DNA from: Roseateles koreensis
GTDB lineage: Bacteria > Pseudomonadota > Gammaproteobacteria > Burkholderiales > Burkholderiaceae_C
DNA: 64,000 nucleotides
Direction: 5' to 3'
Assembly: GCF_028595305.1 (NCBI RefSeq)
Contig: NZ_JAQQXS010000003.1
Location: 186,001 to 250,000, forward strand
Part shown: one piece after another, positions 9,159 through 19,328 of the stretch
Position numbering within the stretch: position 1 is the first letter of the stretch
Layout: every line of letters begins with the position of its first letter
The notes under the pieces: model-generated
What the model was told of the DNA's origin: nothing
Database searches by the model: none
Seen by the model: the letters and a program-made list of their open reading frames with translations, nothing else
Translations under genes and position numbers: made by a program

Positions 9159-10181
9159 GTGGCCGCAATACTTCCTGCCAACAAATTTGAATCGGGCTCA
9201 GAGTCTGCGAAGACCCAGCCTCAGAGCAATCCGCCGTCACGCCGCAAGGTGGCCCCTTGGGCTGACACGGTGTTTGCCTTCCTGGCCCACGGGGCTGCGT
9301 GGCTGACTCTTGCGCTGTTGGTTGGCATCCTGATTTCTCTTTTGATCGGCGCCATGCCGGCGATCCGTGAGTTCGGGTTGAGCTTTCTGTGGACCAGCGA
9401 ATGGGACCCCGTCAAGGAGAAGTTCGGTGGCTTGGTGATGATCTATGGCACCTTGATGACCTCGCTGATCGCCCTGGTCATTGCGGTCCCGGTCAGCTTT
9501 GGCATCGCCCTGTTTTTGACGGAGTTGTCGCCCACCTGGCTGAAGCGTCCTTTGGGTGTCGCGGTTGAATTGTTGGCGGCCGTGCCCTCCATCGTCTACG
9601 GTATGTGGGGGCTGTTGGTGTTTGGCCCCATTTTGGCCACCTATGTGCAACAACCTTTGCAGAGCTTGCTGACTGGCGTGCCGGTGTTGGGTTCGTTGGT
9701 GTCCGGGCCGCCTGTTGGTATCGGTATTTTGTCGGCCGGCATCATTTTGGCCATCATGATCATTCCCTTCATCGCTGCCGTGATGCGCGATGTGTTTGAA
9801 GTCACGCCGGCCATGCTCAAAGAGTCGGCTTACGGCCTGGGTTCCACCACCTGGGAGGTGATGTGGCGTGTTGTCCTGCCGTACACCAAGACAGGTGTGA
9901 TGGGCGGCATCATGCTTGGCTTGGGCCGTGCGCTGGGTGAAACCATGGCGGTGACCTTCGTCATCGGCAACATGAATCAGCTGAACTCGCTCTCGGTCTT
10001 CGAAGCGGCCAACAGCATCACGTCGGCGCTGGCTAATGAATTTGCCGAAGCCGGAGAGGGCCTTCACCAGGCCTCGTTGATCTATCTGGGCCTGGTGCTG
10101 TTCTTCATCACCTTTGTGGTGTTGGCCTGCTCCAAGGTTCTGTTGTCTCGTTTGAAGAAGAATGAAGGAACGCGCGCATGA
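9159..10181 (+). CDS. pstC: Phosphate ABC transporter permease PstC
   Basis: The product is 340 residues. It is one of the two inner-membrane channel subunits for phosphate import. A hydrophilic N-terminus of about 35 residues leads to about six membrane helices. The permease signature for ATPase contact (EAA loop) is near [19 protein letters not shown]. The start is GTG at 9159 with GGAGG at 9150-9154. Its stop overlaps the pstA start by 4 bases (ATGA), so translation is coupled. Confidence 0.96.
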   Translation: MAAILPANKFESGSESAKTQPQSNPPSRRKVAPWADTVFAFLAHGAAWLTLALLVGILISLLIGAMPAIREFGLSFLWTSEWDPVKEKFGGLVMIYGTLMTSLIALVIAVPVSFGIALFLTELSPTWLKRPLGVAVELLAAVPSIVYGMWGLLVFGPILATYVQQPLQSLLTGVPVLGSLVSGPPVGIGILSAGIILAIMIIPFIAAVMRDVFEVTPAMLKESAYGLGSTTWEVMWRVVLPYTKTGVMGGIMLGLGRALGETMAVTFVIGNMNQLNSLSVFEAANSITSALANEFAEAGEGLHQASLIYLGLVLFFITFVVLACSKVLLSRLKKNEGTRA

Positions 10182-11062
10182 GCACCGCCGCCAACTCGAC
10201 ACCCGCCGGCATGAATGCCGGTCGGCAGGCCATGCACCGCAAACGCAAGCGTGTGAATGCGATTGCCTTGACGCTGGCGATGGCGTCCATGGCGTTCGGC
10301 CTGTTCTGGCTGCTGTGGATTTTGTTTGAAACCGTCCGCCAAGGGATGGGCGGTTTGAATCTCGCAACCTTCACTGAAATGACTCCGCCTCCGATGGCGG
10401 AAACTGGCGGTCTGGCCAATGCCATCTTTGGTTCTGTCGCGATGGTGGGTTTGGCGACCCTGATTGGCACGCCCATTGGTATCCTCGCCGGCATCTATCT
10501 GGCTGAGTATGGCCAAAAGACTTGGTTGGGTAGCGCGGTGCGCTTCATCAACGACATCTTGTTGTCCGCGCCGTCCATCGTGGTGGGCCTGTTTATCTAT
10601 GGCTTGGTCGTGGCCCGCATGCATTCCTTTTCAGGCATCGCTGGCGTGATGGCTTTGGCCCTGATCGTGATGCCGGTGGTGATTCGCCAAACCGAGAACA
10701 TGCTCAGCCTGATTCCCAATGCGCTTCGCGAAGCGGCCTATGCCCTGGGCACGCCCAAGTGGAAGGTGATCACCTCGGTCACCCTGAAGGCTGCAAGAAC
10801 CGGTGTGTTGACCGGCATTTTGTTGGCGCTTGCGCGCATTTCCGGTGAAACCGCACCGCTGCTGTTTACGGCGCTGTCCAATCAGTTCTGGACATCCGAC
10901 ATGAGCCAGCCGATGGCCAGCCTGCCGGTGACGATTTTCAAGTTCGCGATGAGCCCTTACGAGAACTGGCAGAAGCTGGCTTGGGCTGGCGTCTTCATCA
11001 TCACCATTGGCGTGCTGCTGCTGAACATCCTGGCGCGCGTATTTTTCAAGAACAAGCACTGA
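10178..11062 (+). CDS. pstA: Phosphate ABC transporter permease PstA
   Basis: The product is 294 residues. It is the second channel subunit of the Pst importer. About six membrane helices follow a basic N-terminus ([12 protein letters not shown]). The EAA-type loop is [20 protein letters not shown], typical of PstA, followed by [20 protein letters not shown]. It overlaps pstC by 4 bases and is followed 18 bases later by pstB. Confidence 0.96.
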   Translation: MSTAANSTPAGMNAGRQAMHRKRKRVNAIALTLAMASMAFGLFWLLWILFETVRQGMGGLNLATFTEMTPPPMAETGGLANAIFGSVAMVGLATLIGTPIGILAGIYLAEYGQKTWLGSAVRFINDILLSAPSIVVGLFIYGLVVARMHSFSGIAGVMALALIVMPVVIRQTENMLSLIPNALREAAYALGTPKWKVITSVTLKAARTGVLTGILLALARISGETAPLLFTALSNQFWTSDMSQPMASLPVTIFKFAMSPYENWQKLAWAGVFIITIGVLLLNILARVFFKNKH

Positions 11063-11080
11063 GCGGAATAGAACACCATC

Positions 11081-11866
11081 ATGGATGCCAAAGTTGACAT
11101 GCCCGTCACCGAGCGGGCCAAGCTCTCGGTTCGCAATCTGAATTTCTATTACGGCAATTTTCTTGCGCTGAAGAATATCAATCTGGACATTCCGGAAAAG
11201 AAGGTCACGGCTTTCATCGGTCCGTCAGGTTGCGGCAAATCGACCCTGCTGCGCACGCTAAACCGCATGTTCGAGCTGTACCCCGAGCAGCGCGCCGAAG
11301 GCCAGATCCTGCTGGACGGCAATGACATCTTGACCAGCAAGGAAGATGTCTCGCTGATTCGCGCCAAGATCGGCATGGTCTTTCAAAAGCCTACGCCGTT
11401 CCCCATGTCGATCTACGACAACATCGCGTTTGGCGTGCGCTTGTTCGAGACGCTGCCCCGCGTCGAAATGGATGAGCGTGTGGAATGGGCGTTGAAGAAG
11501 TCGGCGCTCTGGAATGAAGTGAAAGACAAGCTGAACCAAAGCGGCTCGGGCCTGTCGGGCGGCCAGCAACAACGTTTGTGCATTGCCCGCGGCATCGCCA
11601 TCAAGCCTGAAATTTTGCTGTTGGACGAGCCTTGCTCGGCCCTGGACCCCATCTCCACCGGCAAGATCGAGGAGTTGATCCATGAGCTCAAGAGCGATTA
11701 CACGGTGGCCATCGTGACGCACAACATGCAGCAGGCCGCCCGCTGCTCGGATTACACGGCCTATATGTATCTGGGCGACTTGATCGAATTCGGCCCCACG
11801 GCGGAATTGTTCATGAAGCCCAAGCGCAAGGACACAGAAGACTACATCACCGGTCGTTTCGGCTGA
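11081..11866 (+). CDS. pstB: Phosphate ABC transporter ATP-binding protein PstB
   Basis: The product is 261 residues. It is the ATPase that powers phosphate import. Walker A GPSGCGKS is at 47-54, the signature LSGGQQQR at 158-165, and Walker B LLLDEP at 179-184, followed by the switch histidine in [12 protein letters not shown]. Together with PhoU it also signals external phosphate to PhoR. The sequence is full length with no irregularity. Confidence 0.97.
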   Translation: MDAKVDMPVTERAKLSVRNLNFYYGNFLALKNINLDIPEKKVTAFIGPSGCGKSTLLRTLNRMFELYPEQRAEGQILLDGNDILTSKEDVSLIRAKIGMVFQKPTPFPMSIYDNIAFGVRLFETLPRVEMDERVEWALKKSALWNEVKDKLNQSGSGLSGGQQQRLCIARGIAIKPEILLLDEPCSALDPISTGKIEELIHELKSDYTVAIVTHNMQQAARCSDYTAYMYLGDLIEFGPTAELFMKPKRKDTEDYITGRFG

Positions 11867-11972
11867 TCGTCATCTGCGCATGACATTGAGGCGGCTTTGT
11901 CGGATGCCGCCAACCTTTGACAGGGACTGAGGCCGGACCCAAACCGCCTCGCCATTGATTCAGGATTTCGCC

Positions 11973-12680
11973 ATGAGTGACAAACATCTCTCCACGCAAT
12001 TTGACGCTGAACTGAGCGGTATTTCGACCCGCGTTTTGGAAATGGGTGGGCTGGTGGAGTCGCAGGTCGCCCAGGCTGTGCTGGCCCTGACTTCCTTCAG
12101 TAGCGATATCGCCAACAGCGTGCTCAAGCAAGAAGAGCAGGTCAACGCGATGGAAGTCGAAATTGACCGTGATCTCTCCAGCATCATCGCGCGCCGCCAA
12201 CCTACCGCGCGGGATCTGCGCTTGTTGATCGCCATCTCCAAGACCATTGCCAATCTCGAACGGGTGGGCGATGAAGCCGCACGCGTTGCCCGCACGGTGC
12301 AGCGCCTGGTCAATTCAGGAGTTTCCAGCCGCCTGCGTTTGCCCATGTCAGACCTGGCGTTTGAGGCGGAATTGGCGACGGCCCTGTTGCGCAAGGCCTT
12401 GGACGCCTTTGCTCGCCTGGACGTGGAGCGCGCAGTGGAAGTGCTCAAGCAAGACGACCAGATCGACAAGGAGTTTGATGGGCTCCTGCGTAAGTTGATC
12501 ACCTACATGATGGAAGACCCGCGCACTATTTCTTCGGCCATCGACATGGTGTTCGTCGCCAAGGCCATCGAGCGTGTGGGTGATCACGCCAAAAACTTGG
12601 CCGAGGTCATCATCTATGTGGTGAAGGGGACCGACGTTCGTCACAACACGCCGGAAGCCGTTGAAACCATGGTTCGTTGA
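11973..12680 (+). CDS. phoU: Phosphate signalling protein PhoU
   Basis: The product is 235 residues. PhoU links the Pst transporter to the PhoR kinase and keeps the Pho regulon off when phosphate is plentiful. It consists of two PhoU repeats of three helices each (about residues 15-105 and 120-215), each with a metal-binding E/D-rich segment; RVGDEAARVARTV and RVGDHAKNLAEVIIYVVKG are the hallmark stretches. The ATG at 11973 with CAGGA upstream is preferred over the in-frame TTG at 11955. It lies 106 bases after pstB and 51 bases before phoB. Confidence 0.96.
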   Translation: MSDKHLSTQFDAELSGISTRVLEMGGLVESQVAQAVLALTSFSSDIANSVLKQEEQVNAMEVEIDRDLSSIIARRQPTARDLRLLIAISKTIANLERVGDEAARVARTVQRLVNSGVSSRLRLPMSDLAFEAELATALLRKALDAFARLDVERAVEVLKQDDQIDKEFDGLLRKLITYMMEDPRTISSAIDMVFVAKAIERVGDHAKNLAEVIIYVVKGTDVRHNTPEAVETMVR

Positions 12681-12701
12681 ACCGGCTTCAACGCGCAAAA
12701 C

Positions 12702-12729
12702 GGAACAGGGAACAGGGAAAAGGGAATAA
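12702..12729 (+). repeat. 7-bp purine-rich tandem repeat serving as the phoB ribosome binding region
   Basis: Four head-to-tail units, GGAACAG, GGAACAG, GGAAAAG and GGAATAA, end two bases before the phoB ATG at 12732. Units 2 and 3 create overlapping AGGGAA Shine-Dalgarno cores at different distances from the start codon, so the repeat number could tune phoB translation. Confidence 0.6.
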
Positions 12730-12731
12730 CA

Positions 12732-13433
12732 ATGAGCAGAATTCTTGTGGTGGAAGATGAGTCCGCCATTGCTGAACTGATCTCGATCAATCTGCGGCAT
12801 GCGGGCTTTGATGTCACCTTGGCTTCAAGCGCCGATCAAGCGCAGTACGAGGTGGACCGCGTTTTGCCCGACCTGGTGGTGCTGGATTGGATGCTGCCGG
12901 GCCAATCCGGTTTGGCGCTGGCTCGCCAATGGCGCGGCGCGTTGCGCACCAAGGAGTTGCCCATCATCATGCTGACGGCGCGGGCTGAAGAAACCGACAA
13001 GGTCTCCGGCTTGGATGCAGGCGCTGATGACTATCTGACCAAGCCGTTCTCGACCAATGAACTGTTGGCCCGTATTCGCGCCGTGCTGCGACGCAAAGCG
13101 CCCGAGGCGCTGGATTCGCAAGTTGAAATCGGCGGTCTGAATCTGGACCCAGGCACGCGCCGCGTCAGCCGCGAAGGGGCTGAAGTCAAGCTCGGCCCAA
13201 CCGAGTTCCGCCTGCTGCATTTCCTCATGACCCATCCGGAGCGGGTGCATAGCCGTTCGCAGTTGCTGGACCGTGTCTGGGGCGATCACGTGTTCATTGA
13301 AGAGCGAACCGTTGACGTGCACGTCAAGCGCCTGCGGGAGGCGCTGGAGCGCGTTAATTGCGCACGCATGATTGAAACCGTGCGGGGTGCAGGTTATCGC
13401 CTGACCCAGCAGGTCAACATGCTGCAGGCCTGA
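12732..13433 (+). CDS. phoB: Phosphate regulon response regulator PhoB
   Basis: The product is 233 residues. Residues 1-120 form a receiver domain with acidic pocket E8/D9 and phosphoacceptor D52 (VVLDWMLPG), and the conserved lysine in the YLTKPFS segment. The C-terminal winged-helix DNA-binding domain (about 130-228) has the OmpR/PhoB form, with the recognition helix around RTVDVHVKRLREAL. It activates pst and other Pho genes, probably through the Pho box at 7915-7943. phoR follows 71 bases downstream. Confidence 0.97.
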   Translation: MSRILVVEDESAIAELISINLRHAGFDVTLASSADQAQYEVDRVLPDLVVLDWMLPGQSGLALARQWRGALRTKELPIIMLTARAEETDKVSGLDAGADDYLTKPFSTNELLARIRAVLRRKAPEALDSQVEIGGLNLDPGTRRVSREGAEVKLGPTEFRLLHFLMTHPERVHSRSQLLDRVWGDHVFIEERTVDVHVKRLREALERVNCARMIETVRGAGYRLTQQVNMLQA

Positions 13434-13504
13434 GTCATCCCGCCGGGTGATTCGTCTGCATCGACATCCGCAAACATCCACCGAACTATCAACCGGGAAG
13501 CGCC

Positions 13505-14887
13505 GTGAGTTGGCTGTTGCCTCGTTTCGTCTTGGCCGCCCTGGCTGTCAGCCTGGGTGCCTTGGTTGGCCTTTGGGCCGGCAAGTTGTTTGATTGGCCG
13601 CTGATTGCTGAGACGCTAGGCGCCGCTGCCGCCGTAGGGGCGCTGGTGTTGATTGATGCGCTGCGCAGTCATCGGCTGCTGCGCTGGCTGCGCGGCGCGC
13701 AGACGGACAGCGCCCCGCGCGACACTGGCCTTTGGGGTGAACTGGGTTACCGCATGGAGCGTGCGGTGCGTGATCGCGAGAAAATGCTCGCCCGCGAGCG
13801 GCTGCAACTGGAGCAATTCCTCTCGGCCATTGAAGCATCGCCCAACGGCGTGCTGATGTTGGACGCGCAGGATCACATTCTGTGGTGCAACCGAGTCGGT
13901 GCAGATCATTTCTCGCTCGACGCGCAGCGAGACCTCCGCCAGCGCATCACCAATCTGGTTCGCATGCCGGCTTTCGTGACCTTCCTGCAAGCGGGCCAGT
14001 TCGAGCAATCCATGCAGTTGAGCAATGTGCGTGGCCAAGGCACACTGTCAGTGCTGATTCGCCGTTACGGTGAGGGCATGAAGCTGGTGCTGTCGCAGGA
14101 CATCACCGAGCGGGAGCGTGCCGATGCGATGCGGCGCGACTTCGTGGCCAATGTGTCGCATGAGATTCGCACGCCACTGACCGTGCTGTCGGGCTTCATC
14201 GAAACCATGAACTCCTTGCCGCTGACCGAGGTTGAGCGTCGACGTGTTTTGACCCTGATGGGGCAGCAAACGCAGCGCATGCAGGGTTTGGTCAGTGACT
14301 TGCTGACACTGGCGCAATTGGAGGGAAGCCCGCGCCCCGCGCCCGATCGCTGGGTTTCACTCGATACGATCTTGGCCCGTATTAACTCAGACGCACTGGC
14401 TTTGTCCGCGGGCAGGCATGCCATTGTGGTGGCGCAAGACACGGGTGCCGAGTTGGCTGGCATCGAGTCAGAGTTGTTGAGCGCAGCCGCCAATCTGGTC
14501 ACCAACGCCGTGCGTTACACCCCGTCAAGTGGTCAGATTGAGGTGACCTGGCGTCGGCTCGCTGACGGTGCAGGTGAGTTGATCGTGGCGGACACGGGAC
14601 CAGGAATTTCACGCGATCATTTACCGCGTCTGACCGAACGTTTCTACCGGGTCGATGGCAGTCGCTCCCGGGAGACTGGTGGCACCGGTCTGGGCTTGTC
14701 CATCGTCAAGCATGTCGTTCAGCGGCACGGTGGCGAGCTGCAAATCGACAGCGAGGTAGGCAAGGGCTCGAGATTCAAGCTGCACTTTCCGCCCACACGC
14801 GTGCGCTCCTGCCATGAAACGGCGCTGGGTGTCGAAGCTGCAGTTTGGCTGGAAGAACCCCAGTCTGTGAGCATCGACCGGGCCTGA
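13505..14887 (+). CDS. phoR: Phosphate regulon sensor histidine kinase PhoR
   Basis: The product is 460 residues. There are two N-terminal membrane helices (about 7-25 and 36-52) with almost no periplasmic loop, as expected for a PhoR that senses through PstB/PhoU. A PAS domain (about 100-195) is followed by the dimerisation/phosphoacceptor domain with H219 in NVSHEIRTPL. The ATPase domain carries the N box (NLVTNAVRYTP) and G boxes (DTGPGIS, GTGLGLSIVKH). The start is GTG at 13505 with GGGAAG upstream. It is the last gene of the phosphate module; a minus-strand gene converges on it. Confidence 0.96.
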   Translation: MSWLLPRFVLAALAVSLGALVGLWAGKLFDWPLIAETLGAAAAVGALVLIDALRSHRLLRWLRGAQTDSAPRDTGLWGELGYRMERAVRDREKMLARERLQLEQFLSAIEASPNGVLMLDAQDHILWCNRVGADHFSLDAQRDLRQRITNLVRMPAFVTFLQAGQFEQSMQLSNVRGQGTLSVLIRRYGEGMKLVLSQDITERERADAMRRDFVANVSHEIRTPLTVLSGFIETMNSLPLTEVERRRVLTLMGQQTQRMQGLVSDLLTLAQLEGSPRPAPDRWVSLDTILARINSDALALSAGRHAIVVAQDTGAELAGIESELLSAAANLVTNAVRYTPSSGQIEVTWRRLADGAGELIVADTGPGISRDHLPRLTERFYRVDGSRSRETGGTGLGLSIVKHVVQRHGGELQIDSEVGKGSRFKLHFPPTRVRSCHETALGVEAAVWLEEPQSVSIDRA

Positions 14888-14918
14888 TCGTTTGATGAAT
14901 TGCCGCCACACTGCTGCA

Positions 14919-14945
14919 AGGCGGTGAGGCTTCCGCCCGGTTCTT
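14919..14945. terminator. Weak hairpin between phoR and the converging membrane gene
   Basis: The inverted repeat GGCGG (14920-14924) / CCGCC (14933-14937) is followed on the plus strand by CGGTTCTTAT and on the minus strand by TTGCAG. The stem is short and the T run poor, so only weak termination is likely. Confidence 0.3.
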
Positions 14946-14951
14946 ATGGAT

Positions 14952-16601
14952 TCAGGGACGGGCCTTTTTCAGAATCCTGAAATTGTCTTCACGGTCTGAG
15001 GGGCGGCGCTCCGTGGCCACTGAAACCCAGCCGTCCGGAATGGCCTGCGTGGTTCTCAGCAAGGCATAGTCGCAGTCGCTCGCTGCAATGGGCCTTTGTG
15101 CATCCACCGGCCAATGGCCCCGGAATTCAAGTGCAGCCAGTGTTGCCAGCGACTCTTCAGGCGCGGCGATGCAGTTGACGGCCTGCGGTATATGGGCACT
15201 GAATCGCTGAACCAAGGGCCGGTCGCTGCGCGTGTAGTCGGCAAAGGGCAGCAAGATGCTCATGGCGAGCAACCAGCACAAGGCAACGCCGCCTGCGGGC
15301 AGCACCAAGCTCTTCCACAGCGCATGGCGATGCCGCGCTGTGCGCCATCGCACCAGGGCGATCCAGGCCGCCGTGGCGGCCAAGGCAGCCGCCAACGCCA
15401 GGGCATTGAATTCGGGCTGAAACCCTTCAGCCAAGCGGCGCAGATTGATCAGCGGCGTCTTGGGCCAACGCCATTGCATGGAGGCGTAATACACCCAAAA
15501 GAACAAGGCGCCCGCACTGAAGAAGAACACCGAAAACCAGTCCATCGCTGCCGCAAAACCCCGCTTGAGCGTGGGTAGTGCGAAGGCCGCCAGCACCGCA
15601 AATGCCGGCAAGCCCAGCAGCAATGCGCGGTCGGAGTTGTCCATCAACACGCAGGTCAACAAGGCCAGCAGCGCCAGGCTCAACGGGGCAAAAATATGGC
15701 GGTGGCGCCAATGGGCGCGCCAGCGCCACAGCGTCCACAAGGTCAGCGGCCATGCCGGCCAGCAAAACCATGCCACCAGGTTCAGGAAGTCCAAGGCCGT
15801 ATTGGCCTCAACAATGACGTTGACGCGCCATGCCCAGGCATTGAATTCCCAAGCGCTGAGGGCCGCCAACATACCGGACACCAGAATCCACAGCGCCAAT
15901 TCGCGAACCTGCTCGTAACTCGAATTTCGGCACTGCAGCGCACCAACGGCTGCGTAGGCCAGGGCCACGGCGGGTGCACCGCTCGCAGCCAGCACGGGCA
16001 AAGACAACATCACGGCCCATCGGGCTTTGACATGCCGGAACGGCGCGCAAGCCAAACCGTACAGAAACAAGGAGCTGGCCAACAGTTGCAGCAGTTCAGG
16101 CGTGGTTTCGTGGCCGAGTTGCAACAAGCCCAAGGAGGCGATCAGCGCGAGCAATCCGCCATCGGCCAATGCACGTGCGTAGTCCACGCCCTGGGCTTCA
16201 CCGCCAAAGGCAAAAGCAACGGGTTGCGCCGCCTCGGTGCGTGCGAGGTGAAAGCAGCTGTACCAAGTGAGGATCAGCACCAGCACCAGGATCAGGGCAT
16301 AGGGCAGGCGCGCCGCCAGTGCGGGCTCCACCCAGGGAAGTGCTTTGATGGCCAGCGCCCCCACCCAGTAGGGCAGCGGGCCGCCCTCGGCGTGAAGGCC
16401 GGCAATATTGGGAGCCCACCAAGGCGCGTGCCCTTGCGCAATGCTGGCCATGAAGCCAAAGGAGCTGAGATCGGCATTGCGCCAGGGTTCCCGCCCAAAC
16501 AGGCCAGGCAATACATAGGCCGCGCAGAGCAAGATCAAGGCAAGCCTGGGCATGCGCTGGGCGCCGCGTTCAGCAACGATGGCAGGGGTCGGTAGATTCA
16601 C
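14952..16601 (-). CDS. Glycosyltransferase family 39-like integral membrane protein
   Basis: A 549-residue polytopic membrane protein with about 11-12 predicted helices and a short soluble C-terminal domain (from about residue 470). The N-terminal loop GREPWRNADL followed by APNIAGLHAEGGPLPYWVGA resembles the first periplasmic loop of ArnT/PMT-type (GT39) enzymes, which transfer sugars from polyprenyl phosphates; the acidic D/E of that loop is present. The substrate is unknown. The start is GTG at 16601; an internal ATG at 16553 (MPRLALILL) is an alternative. Neither has a good Shine-Dalgarno site. It stands alone, converging on phoR. Confidence 0.65.
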   Translation of the reverse strand: MNLPTPAIVAERGAQRMPRLALILLCAAYVLPGLFGREPWRNADLSSFGFMASIAQGHAPWWAPNIAGLHAEGGPLPYWVGALAIKALPWVEPALAARLPYALILVLVLILTWYSCFHLARTEAAQPVAFAFGGEAQGVDYARALADGGLLALIASLGLLQLGHETTPELLQLLASSLFLYGLACAPFRHVKARWAVMLSLPVLAASGAPAVALAYAAVGALQCRNSSYEQVRELALWILVSGMLAALSAWEFNAWAWRVNVIVEANTALDFLNLVAWFCWPAWPLTLWTLWRWRAHWRHRHIFAPLSLALLALLTCVLMDNSDRALLLGLPAFAVLAAFALPTLKRGFAAAMDWFSVFFFSAGALFFWVYYASMQWRWPKTPLINLRRLAEGFQPEFNALALAAALAATAAWIALVRWRTARHRHALWKSLVLPAGGVALCWLLAMSILLPFADYTRSDRPLVQRFSAHIPQAVNCIAAPEESLATLAALEFRGHWPVDAQRPIAASDCDYALLRTTQAIPDGWVSVATERRPSDREDNFRILKKARP

Positions 16602-16710
16602 TCGGAAATTGTTGTTATGGACGTCAGGAGACTCGGCATCATGCCGTAGATTTTCAAGGTCATGTGCGCTGAGGTTGTCTCAACCGGGCTTGCTGTGGCT
16701 AAGCGTGGAC

Positions 16711-16740
16711 GAAAAAAAGGCAGCCTGAGCTGCCCTTTTT
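16711..16740. terminator. Terminator after rpmE2, potentially bidirectional
   Basis: The stem GGCAGC (16719-16724) / GCTGCC (16729-16734) with a four-base loop is flanked by seven A on the left and five T on the right. On the minus strand this gives a hairpin plus a seven-T run, ending rpmE2 35 bases after its stop. Confidence 0.8.
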
Positions 16741-16775
16741 GAGATTCGACGGTCCGCAAGGAGCCGATGAATGAA

Positions 16776-17033
16776 TTACTTCTTGGCGAAGCCTGCAAAC
16801 TTGTTGCGGAACTTCTCGACGCGGCCACCCAGATTGTCGATGCTCTTTTGCTGGCCGGTGTAGAAGGGGTGGGACTCGCTGGTGGTTTCCAGCTTGACCA
16901 ACGGCAGTTCGCGGCCGTCTTCCATCTTCACAGTTTCTTTGCTGCCCATGGTCGAGCGGGTAACAAACTTGAAACCGTTGGATTGGTCCACGAAGCAAAC
17001 TTCGCGGTAGTTGGGGTGAATGCCGTCTTTCAT
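16776..17033 (-). CDS. rpmE2: 50S ribosomal protein L31, type B
   Basis: The product is 85 residues. The N-terminus [16 protein letters not shown], the stretch [10 protein letters not shown] and the length identify the type B (zinc-independent) L31. There is only one cysteine, so the CxxC zinc knuckle of type A L31 is absent. The ATG at 17033 is chosen over an upstream in-frame start at 17063, which would add ten unrelated residues. Type B L31 replaces the zinc form when zinc is scarce in many bacteria; in Burkholderiales it may be the only L31. No Zur site was recognised by eye in the 140 bases before it. Confidence 0.95.
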   Translation of the reverse strand: MKDGIHPNYREVCFVDQSNGFKFVTRSTMGSKETVKMEDGRELPLVKLETTSESHPFYTGQQKSIDNLGGRVEKFRNKFAGFAKK

Positions 17034-17146
17034 GGGATGTCTCTCAGCAGTGCCGGTAGCCACGCCACACCATGTGACGCACTTGCTGGCGGAGGAAAAC
17101 GCGGATTATAGCAAAAATTTCAGGCAGGGCGAAAGCCCCGCCGCGT

Positions 17147-17164
17147 GGCCCGCCGTGGCGGGCC
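17147..17164. terminator. Hairpin downstream of rho
   Basis: A perfect inverted repeat, GGCCCGCC (17147-17154) and GGCGGGCC (17157-17164), lies 10 bases after the rho stop. There is no T run on the minus strand, so it may stabilise the mRNA end or act with Rho rather than as an intrinsic terminator. Confidence 0.35.
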
Positions 17165-17174
17165 TTTGCCACCA

Positions 17175-18440
17175 TCAACCACCTCGACGCATCATGTCGA
17201 AGAAGTCAAGGTTGTTCTTGGTGGACTTCATTTTGTCGAGCACGAACTCCATCGCTTCGATCTCGTCCATGTTGTAGAGCAGCTTGCGCAGGATCCAACT
17301 CTTTTGCAGGATCTCGGGCTTGAGCAGCAACTCTTCACGGCGCGTGCCTGACTTGTTGATCAGGATCGACGGGTAAACGCGCTTCTCGGCCATGCGGCGA
17401 TCCAGGTGGATTTCGCAGTTGCCGGTGCCCTTGAACTCTTCGTAGATCACCTCGTCCATGCGGCTGCCGGTGTCGATCAGCGCCGTGCCGATGATGGTCA
17501 GCGAGCCGCCTTCCTCGACCTTGCGGGCCGCGCCAAAGAAGCGCTTGGGGCGCTGCAGGGCGTTGGCGTCCACGCCGCCGGTCAATACCTTGCCCGATGA
17601 GGGCAGGACGTTGTTGTAGGCGCGGGCCAAGCGGGTGATGGAGTCCAGCAGGATGATCACATCCTTCTTGAGCTCGACCAGGCGCTTGGCGCGCTCGATC
17701 ACCATCTCGGCCACTTGTACGTGGCGGGCGGCCGGCTCGTCGAAGGTGGAACTGATCACTTCGCCGCGGACGGTGCGGATCATCTCGGTCACTTCTTCGG
17801 GACGTTCATCCACCAGCAGCACGATCAGGTGCGACTCGGGATGATTGGCCACCAGCGCGTGCGCGATGCTCTTCATCATCTCGGTCTTGCCGGTCTTGGG
17901 TTGCGCGACGATCAGGGCGCGCTGGCCTTTGCCGATGGGGGCGATCAGGTCGATGATCCGGCCGGTGATGTTTTCTTCGCCCTTGAAGTTGTCGCGCTCA
18001 AGCTTGAACGGCTCCCTGGGAAACAGGGGCGTCAAGTTCTCGAACATGATTTTGTGCTTGCTCTCCTCGGGCGTCAGTTCGTTGACGCGATCGACTTTGA
18101 CCAGCGCAAAGTAGCGCTCGCCATCCTTGGGAACGCGCACTTCACCTTCGATCATGTCGCCGGTGTGGAGGTTGAAGCGGCGGATCTGGCTAGGGCTCAG
18201 GTAAATGTCGTCGGTCGACGCCATATAGCTGTCGTCGATGGAGCGCAAGAAGCCAAAGCCGTCAGGCAAGACTTCAAGCACGCCGTCGCCGAACACCTGC
18301 TCGCCAGCTTTGGCGCGCTTCTTCATGATGGCAAACATCAACTCTTGCTTGCGCATGCGAGCGACGTTGTCGATCTCAAGCGCCTCGCCCATCTTGATGA
18401 GCTCAGAGACGTGGAGCGCTTTCAGTTCGGAAAGATGCAT
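17175..18440 (-). CDS. rho: Transcription termination factor Rho
   Basis: The product is 421 residues, the usual length. The N-terminal helical domain and cold-shock-like primary RNA-binding fold (about 50-125, with DGFGFLRS) lead to the RecA-like ATPase. Walker A PKTGKT is at 181-186, and the Q-loop/R-loop region includes RLARAYN and [20 protein letters not shown]. The ATG at 18440 ([14 protein letters not shown]) is the family start. A 271-base gap separates it from trxA upstream; a long leader is in keeping with the known autoregulation of rho. I saw no other feature in that gap. Confidence 0.97.
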   Translation of the reverse strand: MHLSELKALHVSELIKMGEALEIDNVARMRKQELMFAIMKKRAKAGEQVFGDGVLEVLPDGFGFLRSIDDSYMASTDDIYLSPSQIRRFNLHTGDMIEGEVRVPKDGERYFALVKVDRVNELTPEESKHKIMFENLTPLFPREPFKLERDNFKGEENITGRIIDLIAPIGKGQRALIVAQPKTGKTEMMKSIAHALVANHPESHLIVLLVDERPEEVTEMIRTVRGEVISSTFDEPAARHVQVAEMVIERAKRLVELKKDVIILLDSITRLARAYNNVLPSSGKVLTGGVDANALQRPKRFFGAARKVEEGGSLTIIGTALIDTGSRMDEVIYEEFKGTGNCEIHLDRRMAEKRVYPSILINKSGTRREELLLKPEILQKSWILRKLLYNMDEIEAMEFVLDKMKSTKNNLDFFDMMRRGG

Positions 18441-18711
18441 GGGTGAACACCCGTTAGGGGTCAAAAATTCTGCCAAGAATCAGTGACAGATACTTCGGCA
18501 ACCCGCGCAGCTTTTTGCGATCTGACCGAAGTCGAGATCATCAAAAAGGCACAAAGAAAATGCGGGAGCTTGGTTGCCGAGTCCACGCGCCAGCGTCATT
18601 CAAAGCCGACGGGCTGGGCGTGTTGGCAAATTGCGAATGCTGCGAGCCTCCTGGGCGTCGGGGCCAATCTGGCTTTTCAAACCAGGAACCCGCAGCGGCA
18701 ATTTCGGATGA

Positions 18712-19041
18712 TTATAGATTAGCGTCCAGGAAGGCCGTCAACTGGGTCTTGCTCAAGGCGCCAACCTTGGTGGCGGCCAGTTGGCCGTCCTTGAACAACA
18801 TCAGCGTCGGGATGCCGCGAATGCCGAACTTAGCGGGCACTTCACGGTTTTCGTCCACATTCATCTTGGTGACTTGCAGGCGATCGCCGTAGTCCTTGGA
18901 GACTTCGTCCAGGATCGGGGCGATCATCTTGCAGGGGCCGCACCACTCGGCCCAGTAGTCCACCAGAACGGGCTTGCCAGCCTTGATGACGTCGGTGTCG
19001 AAAGATGCGTCGGAAATATGTTTGATCAGTTCACTGCTCAT
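18712..19041 (-). CDS. trxA: Thioredoxin 1
   Basis: The product is 109 residues. It is the cytoplasmic disulfide reductant for ribonucleotide reductase, methionine sulfoxide reductase and others. The active site WCGPC is at 33-37, with the conserved cis-proline in [11 protein letters not shown]. The ATG at 19041 ([10 protein letters not shown]) is the family start; the frame is open further up but the sequence there is not thioredoxin. It lies immediately upstream of rho in the same direction, the usual proteobacterial trxA-rho arrangement. Confidence 0.96.
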   Translation of the reverse strand: MSSELIKHISDASFDTDVIKAGKPVLVDYWAEWCGPCKMIAPILDEVSKDYGDRLQVTKMNVDENREVPAKFGIRGIPTLMLFKDGQLAATKVGALSKTQLTAFLDANL

Positions 19042-19328
19042 TGCTTGTCCTTGGGCGGGCCGACTGCTGCCGTGGCGTTGTCGCGCTATTGGGTAAGGCG
19101 GGCACCGCAAAACGTTTTTGGGTGCTGGATGATTTTGACACAAAGGGCAAGCCCGGTCCGGCGGGGTGTGCATTTGATCGGTGCTAATGCGTTGTGCAGT
19201 GCCCGGTGAGTCGTGTGGGATCCGGGTGTGGTCCGCCGGCTTGGGGTCTGTGCCGTGATGGCTTTTTGAATAAATTTTTAATTTGTTTCAGATGGGTTGA
19301 AAATTCAGGCTAGAATAATGGTCTTAGT

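Noticed and set aside
15696-16595. 299-residue plus-strand frame opposite the GT39-like gene
   Set aside because: Gln/Gly/Arg-rich shadow without domains, whereas the minus strand encodes a regular membrane protein.
18483-18722. 79-residue plus-strand frame between rho and trxA
   Set aside because: No ribosome binding site, no family, and it lies in the leader of rho; more likely non-coding.
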